DNA from: Haemophilus quentini
GTDB lineage: Bacteria > Pseudomonadota > Gammaproteobacteria > Enterobacterales > Pasteurellaceae
NCBI GenBank assembly: GCA_001752465.1
Contig: MDJB01000017.1
Location: 1-32,725 of the forward strand
DNA length: 32,725 bases
Reading direction: 5' to 3'
Shown here: positions 1-8,014 of the stretch, one piece after another
How positions within the stretch are numbered: the first letter of the stretch is position 1
Layout of the letters: each line of letters opens with the position of its first letter
Position numbers and translations under genes: made by a program
The notes under the pieces: model-generated
What the model saw: only the letters and a program-made list of their open reading frames with translations
What the model was told of the DNA's origin: nothing
The model's database searches: none

Positions 1-35
1 TTACGTGCGGATTGTTATTCAAAGAAGGGAGATAT

Positions 36-671
36 ATGAAAAATAGATGGAAAACACTGATACTTGCAATACTGCTTACAGGATGTGCAACAAAAGAAAT
101 CATCAATCCTCAAGAATATGACGCAACAAAACATGCCCGTATCCGAATCTTTAATATAGGAAAGGATGGCGAAATCAATGTAAAAATCATGGATTGTGAA
201 AAAGATAAGAAAGGAATACATCTTCGTCCTACCGGATGGTTTAACGGCGGTGGGCAACATCGAATAGGTATGACTCAAACCGAGGACTCAGATATCGCCC
301 AGAAGGAAAATTATACGTTTAGAGAATACGTCATTCCTACGGATAAAATAATCAATCTCACCCCATCGCATTAAATCAGTAAAGCTGTTTGCCGCGTTGC
401 GGGAAAGCCTTGCCAGACCGAAACAACACAATTATGTCAGTACGGTCCAATTGCGGGCTATGATACTATTCGAAAATTTCTGATAAAAACCATTACGTTG
501 GATACCACCGATGGAGGAGAACGCCGAGATGATCGTGCATCATTTATCCCTAAAGCTGGGCATCAATATGAAATTAAGCCAATGGGGTGCTCAGTTGTTT
601 TGAAAGATATTACTGAGGAAAACATCACAAACGTTTCACTTTCCCCATACTACAAATGTCCCACAAAATAA
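36..671 (+). pseudogene. Small lipoprotein gene interrupted by an in-frame TAA
   Basis: The start at 36 follows GAAGGGAGA and encodes a lipoprotein signal, MKNRWKTLILAILLTGC, with lipobox LTGC and acylated Cys17. The frame stops at TAA 372-374, yet the same frame then runs open for another 98 codons to TAA 669-671. No base needs to be inserted or deleted, so this is one 211-codon gene with a nonsense codon (codon 113), perhaps from CAA or another sense codon. The hidden second half holds five cysteines (VCRVAGKPCQ, QLCQ, MGCS, YKCP), which suggests a disulfide-stabilised exported domain. The first half has ARIRIF near the mature N-terminus and TFREYVIP before the stop; from memory this resembles uncharacterised small lipoproteins of Pasteurellaceae and Neisseriaceae. 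Function unknown. A second lipoprotein gene starts 3 bases after the final stop, so the two probably formed an operon. Confidence 0.72.
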
Positions 672-673
672 CA

Positions 674-1366
674 ATGAAAAAACTTTATCTTATTTTAATT
701 TGCTTGCTCACGAGTTGCGTTATCCATATTAACAAGCCCATAAAAACCACAGAAAAAATTTATGCCTTTATGATTGAAAAAAATAAAATTTATCTGATAG
801 GAGAGCAGTCGGACTATCTTTTACAAAATCAAGATGTTGAAGCAATGCAACATTTCTTGACTAGCCCTTATGCAAAACAAACACTCTTTTTTACAATGAA
901 ATTAGATAGCCTTGATAATGAGGTCACTGGCGAATACACCGTTTATTTAGACGAAAGCAAATATAGTAAAGAGGAAAAAGAGCAGTTGCAAAAGCAATAT
1001 TGGTTTAATCCTATTAGCTATATTCATTCGGATTTCTTATCAGCAGTAAAACTTAGAAATCCGAACTGGACAGCTAATCAACCAGCATTAAAACGGCAAT
1101 ACCGAGCATTTGGAAAGCGAATTCGCTTTAATAATAGAGATGAAATAATCAGTAAATTTTCAATGCCTGAACCAATCGAAATTTCTTTAGTGCGAAGAAC
1201 ATCACATAAAGAAGTTATAGCCGATGATATCGCTTTAGAACTGACAACTATAACGTTATTTACGCCTGTTTATGTAGCTTATACAACATTAACTACTGCA
1301 TTTGTTGCACCCATTGCAGTAACACAAGGTATTATTTATATTTTAAATAAACAATCTAAGAAGTAA
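674..1366 (+). CDS. Putative lipoprotein of unknown function
   Basis: A 230-residue product is read from ATG 674. I chose it over the in-frame ATG at 656 because it directly precedes a lipoprotein signal, MKKLYLILICLLTSC, with lipobox LTSC and Cys15. There is no good Shine-Dalgarno, and the start lies 3 bases after the final stop of the preceding broken lipoprotein gene, so translation may depend on coupling. The body is charged and rich in Lys, Glu and Tyr. Near the C-terminus is a hydrophobic stretch of about 35 residues (LTTITLFTPVYVAYTTL and onward) that could be a membrane helix or hairpin before the basic tail NKQSKK. I do not recognise the family. Low GC and absence of uptake sequences fit accessory DNA. 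Confidence 0.7.
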   Translation: MKKLYLILICLLTSCVIHINKPIKTTEKIYAFMIEKNKIYLIGEQSDYLLQNQDVEAMQHFLTSPYAKQTLFFTMKLDSLDNEVTGEYTVYLDESKYSKEEKEQLQKQYWFNPISYIHSDFLSAVKLRNPNWTANQPALKRQYRAFGKRIRFNNRDEIISKFSMPEPIEISLVRRTSHKEVIADDIALELTTITLFTPVYVAYTTLTTAFVAPIAVTQGIIYILNKQSKK

Positions 1367-1541
1367 CCTACAAAAAAACGACCAATCGACCAGTTTTCTT
1401 TTTAATTTTGCAATTATGCAAACACTACTTCAACGTCAATTAGGAAGGTAATGTGGCAATGTCAGTAATGTTCGACTTACTCAACATAGAGGGGCATTTT
1501 TGAAAAAGAGTGTGAAGGAGTAATATTTCTTTGAATGTAAA

Positions 1542-1648
1542 AACAATGGATAGGTAACCCCTAGCCATTGTTCAGAGCGCTGAAAATCTCTAGACATAGC
1601 CCTAAATGTTTGATCGAATAGGCATATCGAAAAAAAGGAAATGCCTAT
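1542..1648. other. Cluster of three hairpins in noncoding DNA
   Basis: Three inverted repeats lie close together. The first is AACAATGGATAGG (1542-1554) against CCTAGCCATTGTT (1560-1572), 13 bp with one mismatch and a 5-base loop. The second is TTCAG/CTGAA around 1571-1584. The third is ATAGGCAT (1618-1625) against ATGCCTAT (1641-1648). No credible protein is coded here. The cluster could be a structured RNA, part of the end of a lost mobile element, or a decayed repeat; sequence alone does not decide. Confidence 0.4.
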
Positions 1649-1866
1649 ACTTAAAAATCCTCTCCTCCGCAATATGAACTCGAGATGATAAGTCTTGATA
1701 GCCAGTTCCCCAAGATCACTTTGTTCGCAAGGTCGCGTATCTTCATTGTCGAGATAACGGTCGTCCAGCAGTTGACCTTGTTCGATTATTTAAAATTATG
1801 CTGTTAGGCTATTTCTTCGGTATTAAAATCCACAAAACTGACGGCTTGAGTGGCTATTTAAAGTGA
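1641..1866 (+). mobile_element. Relic of an IS1182-like transposase N-terminus
   Basis: Joining two frames gives a recognisable transposase start: PPQYELEMISLDS, then after a shift near 1703 VPQDHFVRKV, a gap of about 20 residues relative to family members, and DNGRPAVDLVRLFKIMLLGYFFGI, ending at TGA 1864-1866. The GRP-(A/S)-(V/I)-D-x-V-x-LFK-LLGY-FGI pattern is the N-terminal domain (DUF772-like) of IS1182/IS5-type transposases. With a frameshift, an internal deletion and no catalytic DDE region, it cannot be active. I could not identify the inverted-repeat ends. The rest of 1367-2005 contains the hairpins listed separately and nothing else I can name. Confidence 0.65.
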
Positions 1867-1899
1867 AATATAAGAGAAATAGATAAAACGGCAAGAAAT

Positions 1900-1936
1900 A
1901 AACCCACCTTGGGCATATGCTCTTAAAGGTGGGTTT
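1900..1936. terminator. Hairpin downstream of lptD
   Basis: AAACCCACCTT (1900-1910) and AAGGTGGGTTT (1926-1936) form a perfect 11-bp stem with a 15-base loop. Read leftward, the stem is followed by a T-rich stretch, so it can end lptD transcription about 70 bases past the lptD stop codon. Confidence 0.55.
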
Positions 1937-1948
1937 GTCAGTGGTCTG

Positions 1949-1976
1949 AGAGCTGCTAAAAATAGCCGCTCTTTTT
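1949..1976 (+). terminator. Rho-independent terminator, rightward
   Basis: AGAGCTGCTA (1949-1958) pairs with TAGCCGCTCT (1963-1972) with one mismatch around an AAAA loop, followed by a short T run. The T run is on the + strand, so it stops transcription coming from the accessory region toward the lptD 3' end. Confidence 0.55.
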
Positions 1977-2005
1977 GTTGATTTAACGTTTATATTGAAC
2001 CATGT

Positions 2006-4351
2006 TTAATCCAAACTAAATACTCGAATATAAGGTAGCTTTCCTTTTTCTAACATCTCTTGAATACCGCTTTGATGGTCATTGGTGCCTAAACCTCTTA
2101 ATTTTAAGGTTACGCCAATGCTATTATCGTAAACGACCTCATTATGCTTTTGATTTTGGTGGCTTGTGACATAGCGGCTAGCACCGACACCAACCGCCCA
2201 ACAACAGCTGTTATATTGGACGCCAATATATTGTTCTACAGGTTTTTGTAACGCGAGATCTTGATAGTAGCGTCCTACTACAGCCCAATTATTTGCAATT
2301 TCCCAGCCTATAACTAAGCCCACTTGTTGGATATCTTGTTGATATGCGTTAGCCGATTTACCCAAGTTTTGGTCAATATATTCTTGGTTCGCATATCGAT
2401 AATTTAACTGAATTAAATTATTTTTTTCAGGATTATATTCTAGTGATGTATTTGCTAATGATGTTGAATTGGTATGAGTATCAAATTGATAGCTACCACG
2501 CCAATGCCATTTATCACTCATTTTCCAATTAGATTCTAAGGCCCAAGCTGATGATGAAGTTGGTGTTTTATTTGCTGGGTTTTCATCAATACGAGAATTA
2601 CTTAAGTAATAAATTTGACCTGCAGATAAATTAAAGCGTTCTTCGCCACCAATATCATAAAAACGCGTTGTGCCACCCAAGGTAACTTGATTTGCCGATG
2701 AAATTCGGTCTAAACCACTATAACGGCGATCACGGAATAGCGAATAGTAATCTTGCTGTACTAAGGCTGAATCGTAACCAAATCCTAAATATTCATTATT
2801 AAGTTTTGAACCAATATTGCTTTGATTTCGGTAAGGACGATATAAATACTGCACGTGTGGTTCGAAAGTTTGTGTATAGTCTTTTAAGAACGTTGTATCG
2901 CGTGCTAATACGCTTTGTAAATCAACTTTAAATTGTGGAATAAGTCGATTTACCGTTTTTTGCACGTCCTCTGTATTTTTTCCTGAACCTTTTTTCTGAT
3001 CGTAGCGAGTAGCATAAAGTTTAGTTTCAATATTCAAACTGCCGTATTTATTTGACATTAAAGAATTTAGGCTAGGCTCTGCATGGAAACGCCATGCAGT
3101 TGGCATTAATTCACTGTCATTATCAAAACGAACAGCTTGTGAATGCAATTTGAAATTTAACCATCCATTAGCCAAATCATGTTTGTAATAATTGAAATCT
3201 AATTGTGGCATTGCACGATAAGGGCCGATGTCCACCTCATCGAAAATCTGGAACTGTCGTGCAGAAAGAGAAAAATTATAATTTGGTTGATAATAAGCTA
3301 TGCGAGCATATTGGTTTGCGTAGCCGTCAGTACTGCGACCATAAACAGACTCAAAATCGCTGAAATAACGTTTATCGCTTACTCGGGTATAATCAATATT
3401 TAAGCGCCAATTTTGCAAAAAGCTAGAATTGTGATTCCAATAGAACAAATGACGTTTTCGATTATCACTAGAATATTCAGAGTAACGATCGTTACCTAAA
3501 TATTCTCCTGCCACTTTACCTTCGCCAATAGGGGTTAAATAGCGAAATTCGCCATTTGCTTGCCAACCACGGCGAGACATATATTTTGGGGTAAAAGTAA
3601 GATCGTAATTAGGTACGATATTCCAATAAATTGGTTGTGCATACCAAAGACCATCTCGGCTAGATGTTCCCGCACTTGGAATCAATAATCCAGAACGACG
3701 ACGATCTCCAATGGGTAATTGTAAGTAAGGGGTATAAAAGACGGGAACGCCATGCACTTTGAAACGAGCATGCCACATTTCAGCATATTCTTCTTTCACG
3801 TATTGACGAATTTCTGACGCATCTACAGCCCAAGCATTATCACCTTGCAAACATGAAGTAAAGGTGGCGTTTTTCATGACGCGATAATTATTACTTAATG
3901 TTATATCATCGGCCTTACCGCGACCTTGACGACCGACAAATTCATATTCTGAATTTGTTAAATTACCATCGTGACTATCTAAATTAAACTCCGCATCTTT
4001 ACCTAACATATTGATCTGATTATCTTTATAATCAAATCCATCGTGGACATAAGCCATGCGTAAAGGTGTTAATTGGTTTCCTGATTGTTTGACCTGCACA
4101 GATTGTGCTAACAAATGACGATTGCCTTGTTTCAAATCCACATTACCTTGATAGGTCGCGTCATTTGGCTGATTAATTTCTGCATTATCCGCTTCAATAT
4201 ATACAGGCAGAGAATTCACATCACCCGTCACGACTTCACCGCTAAATTTTGGCACGCCCATTAAACATTGTTCATGCAAATCTGCCAAACTTTGTTGGCT
4301 ATAAAGTGCGGTCAAAATAGCAAGTGAAATTAAAGTGTGTTTTTTATTCAT
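2006..4351 (-). CDS. lptD: LPS-assembly outer-membrane protein LptD
   Basis: LptD is the outer-membrane beta-barrel that, with the LptE plug, inserts lipopolysaccharide into the outer leaflet. The 781-residue protein has a signal peptide ending near SLADLHEQC, an N-terminal OstA/LptA-like jellyroll (about 45-180), then a barrel domain with DRRRSGLLIPSAG at its start and alternating aromatic strands to the C-terminus. Its four cysteines sit at 29, 167, 716 and 717, the same layout as the disulfide-forming pairs of E. coli LptD, so the N-terminal domain is likely cross-linked to the barrel by the Dsb system. It is transcribed alone. An unnamed exported-protein gene with its own terminator lies upstream, and surA and pdxA, which accompany lptD in E. 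coli, are absent. A DNA uptake sequence lies inside the signal-peptide codons. Confidence 0.95.
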   Translation of the reverse strand: MNKKHTLISLAILTALYSQQSLADLHEQCLMGVPKFSGEVVTGDVNSLPVYIEADNAEINQPNDATYQGNVDLKQGNRHLLAQSVQVKQSGNQLTPLRMAYVHDGFDYKDNQINMLGKDAEFNLDSHDGNLTNSEYEFVGRQGRGKADDITLSNNYRVMKNATFTSCLQGDNAWAVDASEIRQYVKEEYAEMWHARFKVHGVPVFYTPYLQLPIGDRRRSGLLIPSAGTSSRDGLWYAQPIYWNIVPNYDLTFTPKYMSRRGWQANGEFRYLTPIGEGKVAGEYLGNDRYSEYSSDNRKRHLFYWNHNSSFLQNWRLNIDYTRVSDKRYFSDFESVYGRSTDGYANQYARIAYYQPNYNFSLSARQFQIFDEVDIGPYRAMPQLDFNYYKHDLANGWLNFKLHSQAVRFDNDSELMPTAWRFHAEPSLNSLMSNKYGSLNIETKLYATRYDQKKGSGKNTEDVQKTVNRLIPQFKVDLQSVLARDTTFLKDYTQTFEPHVQYLYRPYRNQSNIGSKLNNEYLGFGYDSALVQQDYYSLFRDRRYSGLDRISSANQVTLGGTTRFYDIGGEERFNLSAGQIYYLSNSRIDENPANKTPTSSSAWALESNWKMSDKWHWRGSYQFDTHTNSTSLANTSLEYNPEKNNLIQLNYRYANQEYIDQNLGKSANAYQQDIQQVGLVIGWEIANNWAVVGRYYQDLALQKPVEQYIGVQYNSCCWAVGVGASRYVTSHQNQKHNEVVYDNSIGVTLKLRGLGTNDHQSGIQEMLEKGKLPYIRVFSLD
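4304..4312 (+). repeat. DNA uptake sequence core (one of about twenty)
   Basis: AAGTGCGGT is the Haemophilus uptake signal recognised during natural transformation. Other perfect 9-base copies start at 5843, 6403, 7983, 10367, 12293, 20187, 21294, 22131, 23436, 29553 and 30437 on the + strand, and at 8000, 11115, 12990, 13910, 16208, 24897, 26058, 31248 and 31519 in the complementary orientation. Many lie inside genes. None lies in 1-4300 or between 16.3 and 20.1 kb. Confidence 0.9.
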
Positions 4352-4384
4352 CGTCTTATTTTAATTTGTCAGAAAATTGGTCAG

Positions 4385-4390
4385 ATTATA
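4385..4390 (-). promoter_or_regulatory. Candidate -10 box of the lptD promoter
   Basis: On the minus strand TATAAT lies 34 bases before the lptD ATG. No convincing -35 is visible (TTACTA at 18 bp is weak), and I see no sigma-E type GGAACTT at the spacing used in E. coli. Confidence 0.4.
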
Positions 4391-4480
4391 CTGGAAAAAG
4401 GGCAAGGCTAGTAATATTTTTCAATAAACTGTTGATCGGATGTATCTAAGGTTTTCTATAATTTTTCTTACATAAAATTA

Positions 4481-4506
4481 AAAAACTCAGCAAAAGCTGA
4501 GTTTTT
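4481..4506. terminator. Rho-independent terminator
   Basis: AAAAACTCAGC (4481-4491) and GCTGAGTTTTT (4496-4506) form a perfect 11-bp stem around AAAA. It begins 8 bases past the stop of the leftward gene at 4515-4985, whose transcript it should end, insulating lptD. Confidence 0.85.
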
Positions 4507-4514
4507 ATTTTTTA

Positions 4515-4985
4515 TTATTTTACAACGTTAAAGGTCAAAGGATCGTAGACGATATCTCCAAGTTGAACTTGAATTGAGTATTGACCGACAGGATCTTTCT
4601 CATCAAAACGCCAGCAATTTACAACAAATTTACCCTGATTTAATGGTTCTCTAGTCATTGCAATTGTGTGCGTTTTTCCATCTTTAGATGTTTTAACAGA
4701 GCCAAGATTTTTCGGGATAGAAAAAGTCATTTTCTTAGGAGATTTAAAAATTTCGATTATGGAAATTTGTTTATTAAACTCACCATTTGCTGTCCAACAC
4801 AGTTGTTGTTTTGGTATAGAGCGAGAAATCTCTTTTTTACCTAAATCCATAGGAACTTGACCTGACATATCATATACTGAAAGAGAAAGTATAGGTTGAG
4901 ATTCTTGTGGTGTATCAGAAGTAGCAAATACAACAGATGACGCAGCACATATAGAAAGTGCGGCTAATGTTAATGATTTTTTCAT
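4515..4985 (-). CDS. Exported protein of unknown function
   Basis: A 156-residue protein starts at ATG 4985 behind a good Shine-Dalgarno (AGAGGAAATCGTA). A typical Sec signal peptide (MKKSLTLAALSICAASSVVFA) with likely cleavage after Ala21 places it in the periplasm. The mature part of about 135 residues has two cysteines, Cys63 (QLCW) and Cys124 (NCWRF), each next to Trp, and is predicted from its alternating pattern to be mostly beta strand, so a single disulfide-clamped beta sandwich is plausible. It lies 64 bases downstream of ftsP on the same strand and ends in a strong terminator, so it may be the last gene of the plsC-ftsP transcript or have its own promoter. I do not recognise the family and assign no function. 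Confidence 0.75.
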   Translation of the reverse strand: MKKSLTLAALSICAASSVVFATSDTPQESQPILSLSVYDMSGQVPMDLGKKEISRSIPKQQLCWTANGEFNKQISIIEIFKSPKKMTFSIPKNLGSVKTSKDGKTHTIAMTREPLNQGKFVVNCWRFDEKDPVGQYSIQVQLGDIVYDPLTFNVVK

Positions 4986-5049
4986 TACGATTTCCTCTTT
5001 AAATAAAGTATGAATGATTAAAATTCATGGTGTTTTGGGATAGTTAACG

Positions 5050-6459
5050 CTATTGTACCATCAGTACGCCAATGCATCCCATATCTTCTAGCATTAAATT
5101 CGATACCCCAAATAAGAATGGGTAGTTGCCAGAAGATACTTGATCAAATTTCACTAAAATTTGAGTTTTGTTTTTTACCCAAACTGTATCTTTCCAAGCT
5201 AATTCTTCAGCTTGGAATTGATGTTCTCCTTGGCTTTCCACCACAAATTTGGCACCTTGAATAGTAAATCCTACAGGTAAACTTGCATTTAAAATCCAGC
5301 GTTCAATTGTTCCTTTTCGGGCTATTACATCAACTTTGCGTGGGTCAAAACGTCTTTGGTTAATTAAACTGTTTGTGACATCAATATTAAATTCTCGAGT
5401 TTGTGCAACGGCTTGTTGTAACATTGCTGGTGCATCCGTTTCGAAAGTGAGATTCGGTTGTTTATTAAATGCTGACATTTCTCCCTTGGCACGCAATTCA
5501 AGGACGGTGTTATCAGCGAGTTCATCGCTTGAGATCAACATATTTTTCATTTTGTCGTACAAGCCACGTTTACTTCCGCTAATGAGAGATACGTTGTCAA
5601 TTTCATTCATATTAACGAGTATTTCTGCACGTTCTCCTGGCGAGAGAGCCAAAGATTTGACCGATTTAACTTTTGGTAAGAAACCTAAATCTTGTGCAAT
5701 AAGCAGCATTTCTTGATCATTATCCAAGCGTAAATCATAAGCACGCGCTAATGAGGCATTGAGCAAACGTAAACGAATCCAACCCCGTGCAACATCTAAA
5801 TATGGTGCTTCAATACCATTTACTAATAAGCGATTGCCTACAAAGTGCGGTTGATTTTGTTTGAATAATTGGAGACCATCATTGTTAAATTCCATATCTT
5901 GTAAAATCAATGGAATGTCATCTACGCCGTATTTATTGGGAAGATTCGCTTTTAGGCTTTGGTCATCTTCAATTAACCACATTCCAGCTAAGCCACGATA
6001 GGTTTGATAGGCTGAGTTGGCTAATGTCGCGGAACGATACCAACAGCTTGCTGCAGGTTGTTCAATAGGCACGATGGGTGCCCAAGACTCGCCTTTTTTT
6101 AGTATTCTAGCCGCCCCACCAAACAGTTCACCCGATGCTTGTAAGCCCTGAATAGACAAGGCAACGGATTGTGGCAAATTGTTATGATAATTAAGTTTGG
6201 CAAAGCTACCTGATTTGATTTTAATGGTTGGGCCAAGATAATTACCGTTGAATCCCCATACTGTCACATTGTGTGAGCCATCTAGGGGATAATTCATTTC
6301 CTGCATTGTTAATACAATCGGGCGACCGCGACGAACTTCAATGAGTGGCGGCACAACTAATTTTTCACGGTTTGCAGCTAACAATGGTGCGGGCACTGTG
6401 GAAAGTGCGGTAGAAATCGCAGCTGTTTTTAATAATTGACGGCGGGAAAGGCGTGGCAT
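5050..6459 (-). CDS. ftsP: Cell-division protein FtsP (SufI), multicopper-oxidase fold without copper
   Basis: FtsP/SufI is a periplasmic protein that stabilises the divisome under stress and is a classic Tat substrate. The 469-residue protein, close to the 470 of E. coli, begins with a twin-arginine signal, SRRQLLK at residues 5-11, with cleavage around Ala28-Ala29. Three cupredoxin-like domains follow. The His-rich copper motifs of true multicopper oxidases are absent: the usual first HxH region reads ALSIQGLQ and the C-terminal segment lacks the HCHxxxH pattern. It is therefore a structural rather than redox member. Its ATG lies one base after the plsC stop, with the ribosome site AAGGAAAC inside the last plsC codons, so the two genes are translationally coupled, as in the plsC-sufI order of E. 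coli. Two uptake sequences lie in the gene. Confidence 0.92.
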   Translation of the reverse strand: MPRLSRRQLLKTAAISTALSTVPAPLLAANREKLVVPPLIEVRRGRPIVLTMQEMNYPLDGSHNVTVWGFNGNYLGPTIKIKSGSFAKLNYHNNLPQSVALSIQGLQASGELFGGAARILKKGESWAPIVPIEQPAASCWYRSATLANSAYQTYRGLAGMWLIEDDQSLKANLPNKYGVDDIPLILQDMEFNNDGLQLFKQNQPHFVGNRLLVNGIEAPYLDVARGWIRLRLLNASLARAYDLRLDNDQEMLLIAQDLGFLPKVKSVKSLALSPGERAEILVNMNEIDNVSLISGSKRGLYDKMKNMLISSDELADNTVLELRAKGEMSAFNKQPNLTFETDAPAMLQQAVAQTREFNIDVTNSLINQRRFDPRKVDVIARKGTIERWILNASLPVGFTIQGAKFVVESQGEHQFQAEELAWKDTVWVKNKTQILVKFDQVSSGNYPFLFGVSNLMLEDMGCIGVLMVQ

Positions 6460-6460
6460 T

Positions 6461-7183
6461 TTAGTTTCCTTTTGCTATCTCTTCATCAAGTTCGGCAATG
6501 CGTTTTTCCATTAGATCGTGACAATAAGCCGCAAGATCTCGAACGTTGTCTTTGGTATAGCCTGAAACATCAATTGGATCCATTATTTTGCAAATCACTT
6601 TGCCATTATCCCAGCGATTTAAATTAATTTTATTATGCGTGGTTGAGCAAACCACAGGAATAATCGGTACACCTGCTGAAATCGCTGCATGGAATGCACC
6701 AGTTTTAAAGGGTAATAAACCGCGACCACGACTGCGAGTGCCTTCCGGAAACATCCAAATAGATAAATTATCTTCATTAATTCGTCGTGCGAGCTGCGAC
6801 ATCGTACTGTGTGCTTTTGTGCGGTTTTCTCTATCCAAGAAAATATTGCCCGTTACCCAATACAGAATGCCGAAAAAGGGTATCCAAATTAAACTTTTTT
6901 TACCCACACTTACTGTGCGAGGTTGCACCATATAAGAGATCGTCACCATATCATAATTATTTTGGTGATTACCGATATAAATCGCGCGGCCAATCTGCTC
7001 TTGATTTTGAGGAATACGATGTTCTACTTTTAAGCCAAAAAGTGGATATAAACGTCCAAACCAACGTGCAACAATGCCTACGTTGCTTGGATTTTTAAAG
7101 CGGATAAAAGAATAAATCGTACCCAGTACACAAATTAGAATACAGCAGATTAATACGAGGAAAATTCGAAGTAATTTTAACAT
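6461..7183 (-). CDS. plsC: 1-acyl-sn-glycerol-3-phosphate acyltransferase
   Basis: PlsC adds the second acyl chain to lysophosphatidic acid, making phosphatidic acid at the inner membrane. The 240-residue protein has an N-terminal membrane segment (about 5-27, [17 protein letters not shown]), the catalytic HX4D motif HQNNYD at His73-Asp78, the glycerol-phosphate binding block [10 protein letters not shown] at 145-154 and the GVPIIPV block at 171-177. All four family blocks are in order and the length is normal. It is the first gene of the plsC-ftsP pair. The 85 bases to the divergent lpxH must hold both promoters. Confidence 0.95.
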   Translation of the reverse strand: MLKLLRIFLVLICCILICVLGTIYSFIRFKNPSNVGIVARWFGRLYPLFGLKVEHRIPQNQEQIGRAIYIGNHQNNYDMVTISYMVQPRTVSVGKKSLIWIPFFGILYWVTGNIFLDRENRTKAHSTMSQLARRINEDNLSIWMFPEGTRSRGRGLLPFKTGAFHAAISAGVPIIPVVCSTTHNKINLNRWDNGKVICKIMDPIDVSGYTKDNVRDLAAYCHDLMEKRIAELDEEIAKGN

Positions 7184-7268
7184 GAGGATGTCCTATACAA
7201 AATTTCGTTAAAGTATAGCAAATTCAATATCAATATGTGCTAATCTAAACAAAAATCGTGGAATTTTT

Positions 7269-7982
7269 ATGAAACATAGCTATTTTATTTCTGATTTGCA
7301 TCTAAGTGAAAATCGGCCTGAATTGACAGCACTTTTTGTCGATTTTATGCAGAATCTTGCCCCGCAGGCTGAACGACTTTACATTTTAGGTGATCTTTTT
7401 GATTTTTGGATTGGTGATGATGAGCAATCCGCATTGATTCAACAAGTTAAAGATTTAATTAAGTTTGTAAGTAATCAAGGTGTGCAATGTTATTTTCAGC
7501 ATGGCAACCGTGATTTCTTGATTGGTAAACGTTTTGCGAAAGATACAGGTGTTCAGCTTTTGCCTGATTATCAACTGATCACACTTTATGATAAAAAAAT
7601 CTTACTTTGTCATGGCGATACGCTTTGCATTGATGATGAGGCTTACCAACAATTTCGCCGTAGAGTGCATCAAAAATGGCTGCAGCGTTTGTTTTTGTGC
7701 TTGCCATTAAAAGTGCGGGTGAAAATTGCGGAGAAAATTCGGGCAAAGAGTAATCAAGATAAACAAGCCAAATCACAGGAAATCATGGATGTGAATCAAG
7801 CCTTTACGACGGAAAAAGTACAAGAGTTTGGTGTGAATTTATTAATTCACGGACACACTCACCGTGAGGCGATTCATCAACAAGAAGGATTTACCCGAAT
7901 TGTATTAGGGGATTGGCGAAAAAATTACGCGTCAATTTTAAAAATGGATGAAAGCGGAGAATTTGGTTTTATTAAAGATTAG
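7269..7982 (+). CDS. lpxH: UDP-2,3-diacylglucosamine diphosphatase LpxH
   Basis: LpxH cleaves UDP-2,3-diacylglucosamine to lipid X and UMP, the fourth step of lipid A synthesis, at the cytoplasmic face of the inner membrane. The 237-residue protein has the full calcineurin-like metal set: Asp9 and His11 (SDLH), Asp42 (GDLFD), Asn80 (GNRD), His115 (CHGD), and His196/His198 (HGHTH). These numbers agree with those I remember for H. influenzae LpxH. The helical insertion (about 122-165) that forms the acyl-chain pocket is present. It is a single gene transcribed away from plsC and ends in an inverted uptake-sequence terminator that starts right after its stop codon. Confidence 0.95.
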   Translation: MKHSYFISDLHLSENRPELTALFVDFMQNLAPQAERLYILGDLFDFWIGDDEQSALIQQVKDLIKFVSNQGVQCYFQHGNRDFLIGKRFAKDTGVQLLPDYQLITLYDKKILLCHGDTLCIDDEAYQQFRRRVHQKWLQRLFLCLPLKVRVKIAEKIRAKSNQDKQAKSQEIMDVNQAFTTEKVQEFGVNLLIHGHTHREAIHQQEGFTRIVLGDWRKNYASILKMDESGEFGFIKD

Positions 7983-8008
7983 AAGTGCGGTGAAAAATCA
8001 CCGCACTT
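7983..8008. terminator. Bidirectional terminator made of inverted uptake sequences
   Basis: AAGTGCGGTGA (7983-7993) and TCACCGCACTT (7998-8008) form a perfect 11-bp stem with an AAAA loop and a T run on either strand. The site sits between the convergent lpxH and aroE-like genes, 0 and 6 bases from their stop codons, and should end both transcripts. Confidence 0.88.
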
Positions 8009-8014
8009 TTGATG

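Noticed and set aside
1481-1672. Minus-strand open frame of 63 codons over the hairpin cluster
   Set aside because: No ribosome site, no recognisable motif, and it overlaps the hairpins and the transposase relic on the other strand.
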